Below the pieces are notes generated by a model, which was not told the DNA's origin, made no database searches, and was given only the letters and a program-made list of their open reading frames with translations. DNA of 23,175 bases from JACMRI01 sp043778625 (GTDB lineage: Bacteria > Bacteroidota > Bacteroidia > UBA4408), in assembly GCA_043778625.1 (NCBI GenBank), contig JAYWFU010000067.1, forward strand, positions 1 to 23,175. Direction: 5' to 3'. Made by a program: the position numbers and the translations under genes. The number at the start of each line of letters is the position of its first letter. Position 1 is the first letter of the stretch. Below, one piece after another: positions 1-7,033 of this stretch.

Positions 1-66
1 TTTTTTTTCGGGAAAGCAACTAATTATTAGCGTACAAAAATTACCAAATACAAATTTTAAGTAACA

Positions 67-2490
67 TTATGTTTTTAATTTTAATGCGTAAAGCCTGAAG
101 GTACAGTACCTTATTTCAGATTTATTATTAGGTTCAACCCCTCCTGCTAAAGGTGCGGTATAGTTTAAAAAAGCAATATCGCTGTAGTTATTTAAAAACG
201 TAGTGCTAGTAACGGTAAGCCATCCGCCACCTTTAGCCACATTGTTGGCGTCGTATATGCCATTATCTACGCCCATGCGTGCGTTGCTAATGGTGGCACT
301 AGCCAGCATAACACGTGGTTGTAGAGTGCCGCTTTGCGCCACGTTATCGCCTGCGCCTATCATTTTTATGCCTTCCCACATGCTACCTGCGCAAGAGTTT
401 ACGGTGGTTAGTGTGGCGTTGGTTACATTAAGCGTGCCGCCTGGGTATACCTCAATGCGGGTGGGTACGCCCGTTTGCTTGCTGTCAGCAAACTGTATAA
501 TGTTAGGCCCTGTAATGTTAAGTGTGCCACCTGCCTGTATTTTAATAACGCCTTGTATGTTGTAGCCTGTAGTCCAGTTAACGGTAGTGGTTATGGTTTG
601 CCCTGTGGCAGTAGCGTAGGTGGCTTGGGCGTTACAGTCGTTGTACAGTTTTGCCATGTAGTTATCGTCCACGTTACTACTGCTGTTACCACTTACTACT
701 ATACCGCCGTCGGGCGCTTCGCTAATGCCGTACATGCACTCTTGGCGTTTTACATCGCCGCCGCCACTGGTAGGCGATGTAGGGTAATCAGCACACGAAA
801 ATGGATGGTCGGTATCAAAGGTGGTTTCCCACACCTTATCCCCCGATTGGTTAATGCGAGCTACATAGGCGTCGGTATTCCAATAGTTAGTTGCTTGGGC
901 TATGGTAGGTGCTGTGGTTGTGGTAGGTGTTCCTTGCGCAAATATATGCGATGGTATAGTTTCTGCGCATGTAGTATACCAGTCTACCTTTTTTTTGGCA
1001 CTCACAAGCGCAAAATCTCCATTAGACAACTCCGTAATGCGTGCTTTTAAATCAAAGGCATTAATAGTTGTTAATTTAGTATTGCTACTAATAGTTCCGT
1101 TGTTGGCATCTAATCTTAAATAATATAAATCGCCCACATTATCAGCACCATACTGGCAAGCGTTACAATTGGCTATAAGTGCCACATTAATTGTTCCGTT
1201 TTTAAATAACATGCTCCACACCGTGGCATTTTTTTGGCTAGTTCCGTAAGAACTGTTAGCTTGTACACCTGTAATGTACCTGGTCCAAACACTTGGTGCA
1301 TTTATATTACTAACGGGTATTGCTTCAATTAGTACACTTGTTGGGTTTTGACCTGCTGTACTCCAATCTTCAATAATAGAGGCTACTATGTAATAATCAA
1401 CATTATTTACGGATGATATAGTTATTGATTTAGCCACACCATTCCAGTTAGCGGTAGTTGCAGTTAGCGGATTGGTTTGTGCTAATAATCTTTTACCCAA
1501 TACTTTACCTGATGCATCTAGTTTAATTAATAACGGTCGTGCTGCGTGCGCCAATTGGCCATTATAAGGATTAGTAACTATTTTGTCGTATATAGCATTA
1601 GTACCCACAACGGCAATGTTATTTTGGGCATCCTCTACAAAATCGTTGGCTACACCACTAAAAGTATATGCTAATTGTTTATCAGTATATGTTTTAGCTG
1701 TAAGTGTTGTGTAATTAGTGGATGGGTCGGGGGTGTTTACTGTAGTAGTACCTGTGCTAAAATCATAAAGACCATAAATATTGTTAAACTGACACACACC
1801 GTTATCATCAAACTTCATTACGTCCCAATGATTTCTTAAGTAAGGCGTGGTTGAGCTTGGAAATATGTCAGTATTTATAAAATAATTAGTTGGGCTAGCT
1901 GTGGTTGGGTTGTAATACAAAGGAGTTCCGTTTTGTGGAGGCTCAACACGTTTGCGGGTAGCTTTTGATAAACCTACTGTTAAGTAACTATTGTTACTTA
2001 ATTGCTTAACACGTAGGTACTCACCTTCGTAATTCATAGGTAATAAAAATTGTGTACTTCCGTCAGGATTAATTTTACCAATTTGATTAAAACCTAAACC
2101 GAGATTTCCACTCACAGGATTTTCAAAATTAGAATAATCGTAACTTCCCGAAAATAATGGCGCAGTGGCAATGGCACAGCCATTGTTATACGTTCCGTAA
2201 GCTGTGGTTGTTTCGTTATAACTAAGTGGAGTAGCAGTTGAGCCGCCTAGTCTTTCGGCACATCTAAACTTACCTACGCCACAAGCTATGTAGCCTGTAT
2301 GTCCTGTTTTATTTGCAAGATTGGTATAAGCGGTGCAATGGTCGTACCACCAGTCGTAATCGGAGTGCCTACGATCCACAGGTACTGTGCTTTTATATTC
2401 ATGGTCTATCCAACTAAAGTTACGCCAGTTTACTGCTGGGCTTTGTGCGCTAGCATTACTTAGCGCAAGGGTTAATACGGTACACAACAT
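67..2490 (-). CDS. Large secreted beta-rich protein, C-terminus apparently truncated
   Basis: An 807-residue protein with a hydrophobic N-terminus ending SNASAQ, a plausible signal peptidase I site. From this ATG the signal lacks a basic n-region; an upstream ATG at 2567 would supply one if the pentanucleotide tract at 2498-2522 were one unit shorter. The body is rich in Thr, Asn, Ser and Gly. The middle has repeated 'KLDASGKVLGK' and 'RINQSGDKVWETTF'-like strands typical of Bacteroidota beta-propeller proteins. From about residue 640 come GGTLNITG and GGTLNVTN strand repeats that suggest a right-handed beta-helix. Such proteins in this phylum usually end in a type IX secretion sorting domain. 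Here the chain stops at a Lys/Leu-rich tail with no such domain, so truncation is inferred. The in-frame codons after the stop do not restore one in the bases available. Likely exported; specific function unknown. Confidence 0.75.
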   Translation of the reverse strand: MLCTVLTLALSNASAQSPAVNWRNFSWIDHEYKSTVPVDRRHSDYDWWYDHCTAYTNLANKTGHTGYIACGVGKFRCAERLGGSTATPLSYNETTTAYGTYNNGCAIATAPLFSGSYDYSNFENPVSGNLGLGFNQIGKINPDGSTQFLLPMNYEGEYLRVKQLSNNSYLTVGLSKATRKRVEPPQNGTPLYYNPTTASPTNYFINTDIFPSSTTPYLRNHWDVMKFDDNGVCQFNNIYGLYDFSTGTTTVNTPDPSTNYTTLTAKTYTDKQLAYTFSGVANDFVEDAQNNIAVVGTNAIYDKIVTNPYNGQLAHAARPLLIKLDASGKVLGKRLLAQTNPLTATTANWNGVAKSITISSVNNVDYYIVASIIEDWSTAGQNPTSVLIEAIPVSNINAPSVWTRYITGVQANSSYGTSQKNATVWSMLFKNGTINVALIANCNACQYGADNVGDLYYLRLDANNGTISSNTKLTTINAFDLKARITELSNGDFALVSAKKKVDWYTTCAETIPSHIFAQGTPTTTTAPTIAQATNYWNTDAYVARINQSGDKVWETTFDTDHPFSCADYPTSPTSGGGDVKRQECMYGISEAPDGGIVVSGNSSSNVDDNYMAKLYNDCNAQATYATATGQTITTTVNWTTGYNIQGVIKIQAGGTLNITGPNIIQFADSKQTGVPTRIEVYPGGTLNVTNATLTTVNSCAGSMWEGIKMIGAGDNVAQSGTLQPRVMLASATISNARMGVDNGIYDANNVAKGGGWLTVTSTTFLNNYSDIAFLNYTAPLAGGVEPNNKSEIRYCTFRLYALKLKT

Positions 2491-2497
2491 TAGTAGT

Positions 2498-2522
2498 TTG
2501 TGTTGTGTTGTGTTGTGTTGTG
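2498..2522. repeat. Pentanucleotide repeat, five TTGTG units
   Basis: Five perfect tandem copies of TTGTG on the plus strand (CACAA on the coding strand) lie 8-32 nt upstream of the ATG at 2490. On the coding strand an ATG at 2567 opens a 25-codon frame that crosses the tract and stops at a TAA (2492-2490) overlapping the ATG as TAATG. With four units the upstream ATG would be in frame with the gene, adding 24 residues that end HKLL. Slipped-strand change in copy number could therefore switch the N-terminus. Confidence 0.85.
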
Positions 2523-2664
2523 GCTCGCTAAGCTTGCTTTTACACTACGTTGGGCTGTTGTTATCATGGCTGGTTTTGTTTTATTGTTTTTAATTAATAG
2601 CTAATGTAGATAAATTAATTAACAATGGATAATTAATAACGCGTTACAACTATTATACAACCGC

Positions 2665-2746
2665 TAGCTCTCTGAGTTTTTCATCGAAGGGACGGGTACA
2701 TTCAAAGTCTTGTAAACGTCCCTTCGATGAAAAACTCAGGGAACTA
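2665..2746. repeat. Long inverted repeat (30-bp arms, 22-nt loop)
   Basis: The arms 2672-2694 and 2717-2739 are perfect 23-bp reverse complements (left arm begins CTGAGTTTTTCATCG). Pairing continues outward to 2665 and 2746 with one G-U-type and one C-A mismatch. The loop is 22 nt. It sits between a minus-strand gene and a plus-strand toxin relic. There is no poly-T tract next to the stem, so it does not look like a standard terminator; a miniature mobile repeat or structured RNA element is possible. Confidence 0.85.
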
Positions 2747-2817
2747 CGCATAAAGTAGCACAAAATTAAAATGCCATTAACAACCTTGTGAAACTTGACA
2801 ACAAATTAAACAAAAAT

Positions 2818-3116
2818 ATGACTTATAGAATTGTAGTTGAACCTGATGTGAAAAATGATATTGATAATGCTATTGAGTATTACAAAAGTGCAACCGAAGA
2901 TAGTAAAGTACTGATAATCTATTACACGAAATAGAACAAGCCTATGCAGCTTTACGCATAAACCCTTTTTATGAAGTACATTTTAAGCACTAAAGAGCAT
3001 TACCGCTTAAAAAATATCCTTACCTTATATTTTTTGAAATTGACGAAAAACAAAATATAGTCAAAATAATAGCTCTTTTTAATACTACACAAAACACTAA
3101 TAAATACCCCTCGTAA
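2818..3116 (+). pseudogene. ParE/RelE-type toxin relic
   Basis: The first frame starts ATG at 2818 and reads MTYRIVVEPDVKNDIDNAIE, the usual beginning of a ParE-like toxin, then stops at 2932. From about 2919 a second frame continues the same protein (LLHEIEQAYAALRINPFYEV, then RALPLKKYPYLIFFEIDE and FNTTQNTNKYPS) to a TAA at 3114. That frame also has a TAA at 2991 where the family normally has a Tyr codon before RALPLKK. So there is at least one frameshift and one nonsense change. The intact length would be about 98 residues, usual for the family. Intact ParE-type toxins act on cellular targets such as gyrase, but this copy should be inactive. I see no antitoxin gene upstream. Confidence 0.85.
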
Positions 3117-3126
3117 CAAAACAACA

Positions 3127-3158
3127 AAAGCCTTGTAAGTGCAGGGCTTTGTCTTTTT
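3127..3158 (+). terminator. Rho-independent terminator after the toxin relic
   Basis: AAAGCCTTG (3127-3135) pairs with CAGGGCTTT (3142-3150) with one G-U pair, around a 6-nt loop, and is followed by GTCTTTTT. It begins 11 nt after the relic's stop codon. Confidence 0.7.
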
Positions 3159-3208
3159 ATACGTTTATGAATACCAGCAAAATGCTGGCACTAGTTTAAC
3201 TACAAGAT

Positions 3209-3232
3209 TACCTATCGCTAGAGCTAGCGGGA
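3209..3232 (+). repeat. Short dispersed GCTAGC repeat, copy A
   Basis: The stretch TACCTATCGCTAGAGC then TAGCGGGA closely matches 18754-18781, which differs mainly by an extra TAGC. It contains the palindrome CGCTAG-AG-CTAGCG. An 11-bp part, AGAGCTAGCGG, recurs inverted at 2661-2671 beside the long inverted repeat. Confidence 0.6.
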
Positions 3233-3372
3233 GGAATTCTATTGTACATTTATACTGAACATTTGTGCTTCGATTTCCTCCTGCGTAAAGCCCTAAAACA
3301 GTAGTCTAAAATAAACCACCCTCTAATTGTTTTATAAACTATAATCTATTGCCATACTAAACACACTAATTG

Positions 3373-4074
3373 CTAACTATCCTCTTCGTTTTCGTCAAAG
3401 TCTTCGTCAGCAAAGTCGTTATTAGCTTCCTCCACTAAGCGGTCAATATTGTGTATTTCGTAGCTGTACATGGTAAATAAGCGGTCGATGCTGGGTAGTA
3501 TTTCAAAGGTTTCCTTATTACCCACGGTGCGGTCAAAGTGTATCCAGCCTAGGCGTTCAAACTCACGCAACGAATTTTTAATCCATTCGTCAATAGTGTT
3601 TTCGTCAATTTCGGTACTTTCTTTTTCTTTACGGCGTGCAAACAAGCGATATACATCGTCCTTAAATTCATCATTTTGTTTAATGGCTTTTATAAACTCT
3701 ACCACAGGTATTTCGCTGCTGCCAAAGTACTTATCTACTCGGTGTATTTTAAGTAGTAATATGCCCATTAAGGTGTATTCGGGCGTGAGTTTTTTCGATT
3801 TCGATTTTAATATACCTCTACTCTCTTCGTCCATATCTAGGTAGTAGTAGCGGTCGTAATCAGTACCCTTACACATTAAATTTACCTTAAATAAATTTTT
3901 GTAGTAGTAACGAATTTCCTCTTCAAATTTCTCTAAAAAATGAAATAAATCAGCCTCGTGCGGGTAATTTTGTATGTGCTGTCCGTTTTTGAGTGCGTTA
4001 TCTAAATCCGAAAACGTATCAACGGCATCGGCACTTTCTAAGAAACTGTATTTTGTTGTATTTGCATTTTCCAT
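3373..4074 (-). CDS. mksE: MksE/JetB-like condensin subunit
   Basis: A 233-residue soluble protein without signal or membrane segments. It resembles the MksE/JetB accessory subunit of bacterial MukBEF-like condensins: an N-terminal helical part (FHFLEKFEEEIRYYYKNLF), the YDRYYYLD strand near residue 75, a winged-helix-like core (TPEYTLMGILLLKIHRVDKYF) and a second one (IDEWIKNSLREFERLGWI, then FEILPSIDRLFTMY). The tail is very acidic (FADEDFDENEEDS). Known members bind the kleisin subunit and modulate loading of the SMC-like ATPase on DNA. Its start overlaps the upstream kleisin-like gene by 37 nt, as expected for a complex made in fixed ratio. No MksB/JetC ATPase follows. The family call is from memory of motif and gene arrangement, not a database search. 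Confidence 0.6.
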   Translation of the reverse strand: MENANTTKYSFLESADAVDTFSDLDNALKNGQHIQNYPHEADLFHFLEKFEEEIRYYYKNLFKVNLMCKGTDYDRYYYLDMDEESRGILKSKSKKLTPEYTLMGILLLKIHRVDKYFGSSEIPVVEFIKAIKQNDEFKDDVYRLFARRKEKESTEIDENTIDEWIKNSLREFERLGWIHFDRTVGNKETFEILPSIDRLFTMYSYEIHNIDRLVEEANNDFADEDFDENEEDS

Positions 4075-5429
4075 ATTGCAGTGTTGGGGTGTTTTTTGTG
4101 TACAACGAATTTCTCGTCAATAGTTAGTGTGTATTTTGGGTTAAAAGCATATTCGCGCAACATAAGCGTAGCTTCTTTTATGGCTATTTCTAGGTCTTTT
4201 TCTTTATCTAAAATTTGATAAAAATAATCGCCAAATTCTACTTTTTTTCCGCCTTTTAAGTTGGTGTTAATTTCAGTAAACCAATGTTCAATGCGCTGTT
4301 CGCGTGCCATTTGTAGTAGCTTACGTTCTTTTTGGCGTTGCAAATCTTCGGTATCAAATGTCATATCGTAAATTTCCATGGGTGGCGGGTCAAGCAAATT
4401 CAAATATTCTACCTGTGTAAATTTGGTATAGTTGTAATACACCAATTTATCAAACTTTATTTTCGCTTTTTTCATACTAGGCAACGGCTTCGGAAACGTA
4501 ACTTTAATTTCGTTAACGGTGCGGTTAGTAAGGCGTTTTGTTTTAATAAACTTTGATGTAGAGTTTTTAAACATATACATTAAAAATGTTTCCAACTTAC
4601 GGTCGAATTCTCGCTTATCAAAATCGCTGTATAGCTTGTTAATTCTTGGGCGTATACGGTCAATAGCGTGCGATATACCTATTAATTTTATTTCAATATC
4701 TTTAAAAAAATCACGTACTAATTTCTTGCGATTTCTAAATTCAGGTTCGTCGCTTAGGTTGCACTCGTCCAACATTTGTTTAATATCGTCCTTGCTGGCA
4801 AACGCTGTACCCAGCCTCCCTGCTTGCTCACGTATGTACGACAGTAGGTTGTCGCACTCCTGCAACATTAGTTTAAAATTGTCGGTATCGCTTTTTACAA
4901 TGTCGTTAAGGGTTTCAATGGTTTCGTCAATCTGAAATTTTAACGCACGTACCTGCCCACTAATCTCTCCTTTGTTTTTGGTAAACTGAAACTCATACCA
5001 ATGATTAAAATCACCTAAATTATTTAGTTTAGATTTTAACAACATTACCAAATCGTTAAATATACGTTCGAGGTCAGTAGGGTTAATGTGCGATATGGCT
5101 TCGTCCTGCAACATACGGCAAAACACTTCGCCGTAGGTAGTTAGTTGGTAGCCACGTCCCTCTTGGTTACGCTCAATAAAATGCTTGAGTAACCTGTGTA
5201 TGGTTTCATCGTTTTTTTGGGTAAGTTCTCTGTTAGATGCTGTACCTAATTCGAGCTGAACGGTTTGTATGGCGTTAATTATGGCACGTTCAGTATAGGT
5301 GGCTTCCAGTATTCCTTTTTGTATTTTGTTAAATATATTAAATACAATTAAGCCATCTTCCTGTGTAGGAATAATGGTGTGGTATTGGTCGCATAATATT
5401 TTGTTGAGGCGTTTGTCTTGTACTATCAT
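4038..5429 (-). CDS. mksF: MksF/JetA-like condensin kleisin
   Basis: A 463-residue protein from the ATG at 5429; a TTG at 5438 is in frame but falls inside the putative -7 box, so I prefer the ATG. Residues of about 20-110 look like a winged helix (IVFNIFNKIQKGI to YQLTTYGEVFCRML). The centre is long, charged and helical with heptad-like segments, as in a kleisin neck. The C-terminal 130 residues (VEYLNLLDPPPMEIYD to FVVHKKHPN) could be the second winged helix. This layout, with an overlapping mksE-like gene downstream, fits the MksF/JetA kleisin of MukBEF-like or Wadjet condensins, which act in chromosome organisation or plasmid defence. The usual order is F-E-B (or JetA-B-C-D), and the later genes are absent here. 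A relation only at the level of fold remains possible. Confidence 0.55.
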   Translation of the reverse strand: MIVQDKRLNKILCDQYHTIIPTQEDGLIVFNIFNKIQKGILEATYTERAIINAIQTVQLELGTASNRELTQKNDETIHRLLKHFIERNQEGRGYQLTTYGEVFCRMLQDEAISHINPTDLERIFNDLVMLLKSKLNNLGDFNHWYEFQFTKNKGEISGQVRALKFQIDETIETLNDIVKSDTDNFKLMLQECDNLLSYIREQAGRLGTAFASKDDIKQMLDECNLSDEPEFRNRKKLVRDFFKDIEIKLIGISHAIDRIRPRINKLYSDFDKREFDRKLETFLMYMFKNSTSKFIKTKRLTNRTVNEIKVTFPKPLPSMKKAKIKFDKLVYYNYTKFTQVEYLNLLDPPPMEIYDMTFDTEDLQRQKERKLLQMAREQRIEHWFTEINTNLKGGKKVEFGDYFYQILDKEKDLEIAIKEATLMLREYAFNPKYTLTIDEKFVVHKKHPNTAIWKMQIQQNTVS

Positions 5430-5435
5430 TGATTT

Positions 5436-5443
5436 CAAAAATA
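5436..5443 (-). promoter_or_regulatory. Putative -7 box for mksF-mksE
   Basis: The minus strand reads TATTTTTG, matching Bacteroidota TAnnTTTG, with its last base 7 nt from the ATG at 5429. I see no TTG at the -33 position, so the match is partial. Confidence 0.4.
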
Positions 5444-5531
5444 GGATTTTAAAATAGTTAGTAATTACTATGTGCTATAAAAGCTAATTTATTTTTCAAC
5501 CAATTGTTAAAAAACAATTTGTGCCTTTGCT

Positions 5532-6905
5532 TTATTCCTGCACCATAGCCACAAACACAGCCTCCATTAGTTTTTTGGTTTCGGAGGCCGAACATGTAAA
5601 ATTATTTACCACAAAACTAAACGCTAAGGTTTTATTGCTTAATGTTTTTACATAACCACTATATGCACGCACACCATGTATATAGCCCGTTTTGGCCATT
5701 ACACGCCCCTCAGCAATAGTACCCTTGCACATATTGCTTAACGAACCACTTTGGCTCATTACTGGTAACGATTGTACCAATGTGCCATAGTAGCTTTGTG
5801 TGTAAGCATGTTGCAATAGTTGGGTTGTAAATTCACTTGTAACTTTATTCATCGGCGATAGCCCGCAACCATCCTGTATATCAAGCCCCTGATTGTTGGC
5901 AAAGGGTTTCCAGTAATTTATTAATTGTGTAATAATAACATCGTTTTTCACATCCCATTTTTTTGAGGTAGCAATATGTTTTAATATACTTTCGGCATAC
6001 AAATTCAAACTTTTAATATTAGTATGATACACCAACTGCGCTAACTTGGGCGATGTTATGCTTGCGGTATCAGTAGTGTTTTGAGGCATAGCATCGGTAT
6101 TAAATTTAATGGTGTTAATGCTTAATTGTTGTTTAATATCTTGTGCAAATAGTTCTGTTATTAACGGATTATTTACTTCCACCTCATAATTAGTTTGGTG
6201 TGCGGGTAGCTCGCCAATAACCTGTAGTGTAGGGTTATTGGCGGTGCTGTAGGCTATGGTATTGTCGCCTTTTTTTTGGCTAGCAATAACACTATTAATT
6301 ATGCGTAACGAATTAGGTTTGGGGCTACACTTAACTAACAGTGCGCTATCGCCAGTATTGGTGGTGTTAAAGTAACAAGTAAGTTTATTGTCGCGCCAAT
6401 TGATGCTTGCTGCCGCTGTACCAAAGTAATTACCCATATCGCCCCATAACCAATTAGGGTTAGTAGGTTGCGCATCGTAAGGGCTTATGTGTAGGTGCAG
6501 TTGCGCTACATTCCACCGTTTAGTTTTAATAAGTGTAGTGAGTTGTGTTGTAAAACTATTAGCTTCAAAATGTTCGCTACCCCAAGTAGGGTCGTAGTTA
6601 GCGCCAATGTGCAAAGTGTGTGTAGCAGTGTTAAACACTAGCGGAGTAACAAACATGTTATTACCGCCTAATAACTCTAAGGCACTAATAGTAGTAAATA
6701 ATTTTAGGGTAGAGGCGGGTGTTATTGATATTTGTTTGTTGTGTTCAAACACTACTTTTTTGGTATCACAATCAACTACATACAAGGTAGTTGTAGCGTT
6801 GCTGAGCAGCTTATTGTTTTTAAATTCAGTGTATGCTTTGGCAGTGTGTTGCGCAGTTAATTGCATCGAAACTAATAGTGAAAATGGCAGTAATAATAAT
6901 TTCAT
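5532..6905 (-). CDS. dacB: D-alanyl-D-alanine carboxypeptidase/endopeptidase (PBP4 family)
   Basis: A 457-residue serine peptidase of family S13, acting in the periplasm on peptidoglycan cross-bridges or stem peptides. A signal peptide ends near LTAQ (residues 16-19). The three penicillin-binding motifs are present: SxxK as S65-T-L-K68 in PASTLKLF, SxN as S299-L-N301 in KSLNLYAE, and KTG at 405-407 in MAKTGYIHGV. The long gap between SxxK and SxN is typical of PBP4, which carries inserted domains there, and the length is normal for the family. It is divergent from metK with 128 bp between them. A promoter match with near-ideal spacing lies upstream. The active-site motifs look intact, so I expect a working enzyme. 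Confidence 0.93.
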   Translation of the reverse strand: MKLLLLPFSLLVSMQLTAQHTAKAYTEFKNNKLLSNATTTLYVVDCDTKKVVFEHNKQISITPASTLKLFTTISALELLGGNNMFVTPLVFNTATHTLHIGANYDPTWGSEHFEANSFTTQLTTLIKTKRWNVAQLHLHISPYDAQPTNPNWLWGDMGNYFGTAAASINWRDNKLTCYFNTTNTGDSALLVKCSPKPNSLRIINSVIASQKKGDNTIAYSTANNPTLQVIGELPAHQTNYEVEVNNPLITELFAQDIKQQLSINTIKFNTDAMPQNTTDTASITSPKLAQLVYHTNIKSLNLYAESILKHIATSKKWDVKNDVIITQLINYWKPFANNQGLDIQDGCGLSPMNKVTSEFTTQLLQHAYTQSYYGTLVQSLPVMSQSGSLSNMCKGTIAEGRVMAKTGYIHGVRAYSGYVKTLSNKTLAFSFVVNNFTCSASETKKLMEAVFVAMVQE

Positions 6906-6915
6906 ATAACAGGTA

Positions 6916-6947
6916 AAAAATTAGTGTGTGGTAATAATAACATCAAA
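6916..6947 (-). promoter_or_regulatory. Putative dacB promoter
   Basis: On the minus strand a TTTG (-33, 6944-6947) is separated by exactly 20 nt from TAATTTTT (-7, 6916-6923), one mismatch from TAnnTTTG. The -7 box ends 10 nt before the start codon, giving a leader of only a few bases. Confidence 0.5.
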
Positions 6948-7033
6948 AAAACAATTTTTTGAATAAAATGTATAAATTCGCATTCGATTATTTAATTCAA
7001 CTATTCATACTATAAATTTTAATCTAAAAAAAC

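Larger units (their letters stand above)
2594..3372. other. 779-bp region without an intact gene
   Basis: This stretch holds the inverted repeat at 2665-2746, a broken toxin gene at 2818-3116, its likely terminator at 3127-3158, a small hairpin (CCAGCA/TGCTGG, 3174-3188) and a GCTAGC-rich repeat at 3209-3232. No open frame of convincing length or composition remains. It lies directly downstream of the mksE-like gene, where a condensin ATPase gene would be expected. Confidence 0.8.

Noticed and set aside
475..1050. Open plus-strand frames inside the large secreted protein gene
   Set aside because: They are shadows of a long minus-strand gene with good signal peptide and domain composition; their translations are low-complexity and Cys/Val-rich without recognisable motifs.
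2758..2818. Antitoxin upstream of the toxin relic
   Set aside because: The ATG at 2771 gives only six codons before a stop, and no ribbon-helix-helix or other antitoxin-like sequence is visible.
3243..3355. Minus-strand fragment reading GFTQEEIEAQMFSINVQ, with an ATG at 3355, downstream of mksE
   Set aside because: The frame has several stops between the ATG and the fragment, and I cannot tie the fragment to a family. It could be a relic of a lost gene, but this is not supportable.
6910..7033. SAM riboswitch upstream of metK
   Set aside because: The region is AT-rich with no stem set or conserved core resembling a SAM riboswitch.
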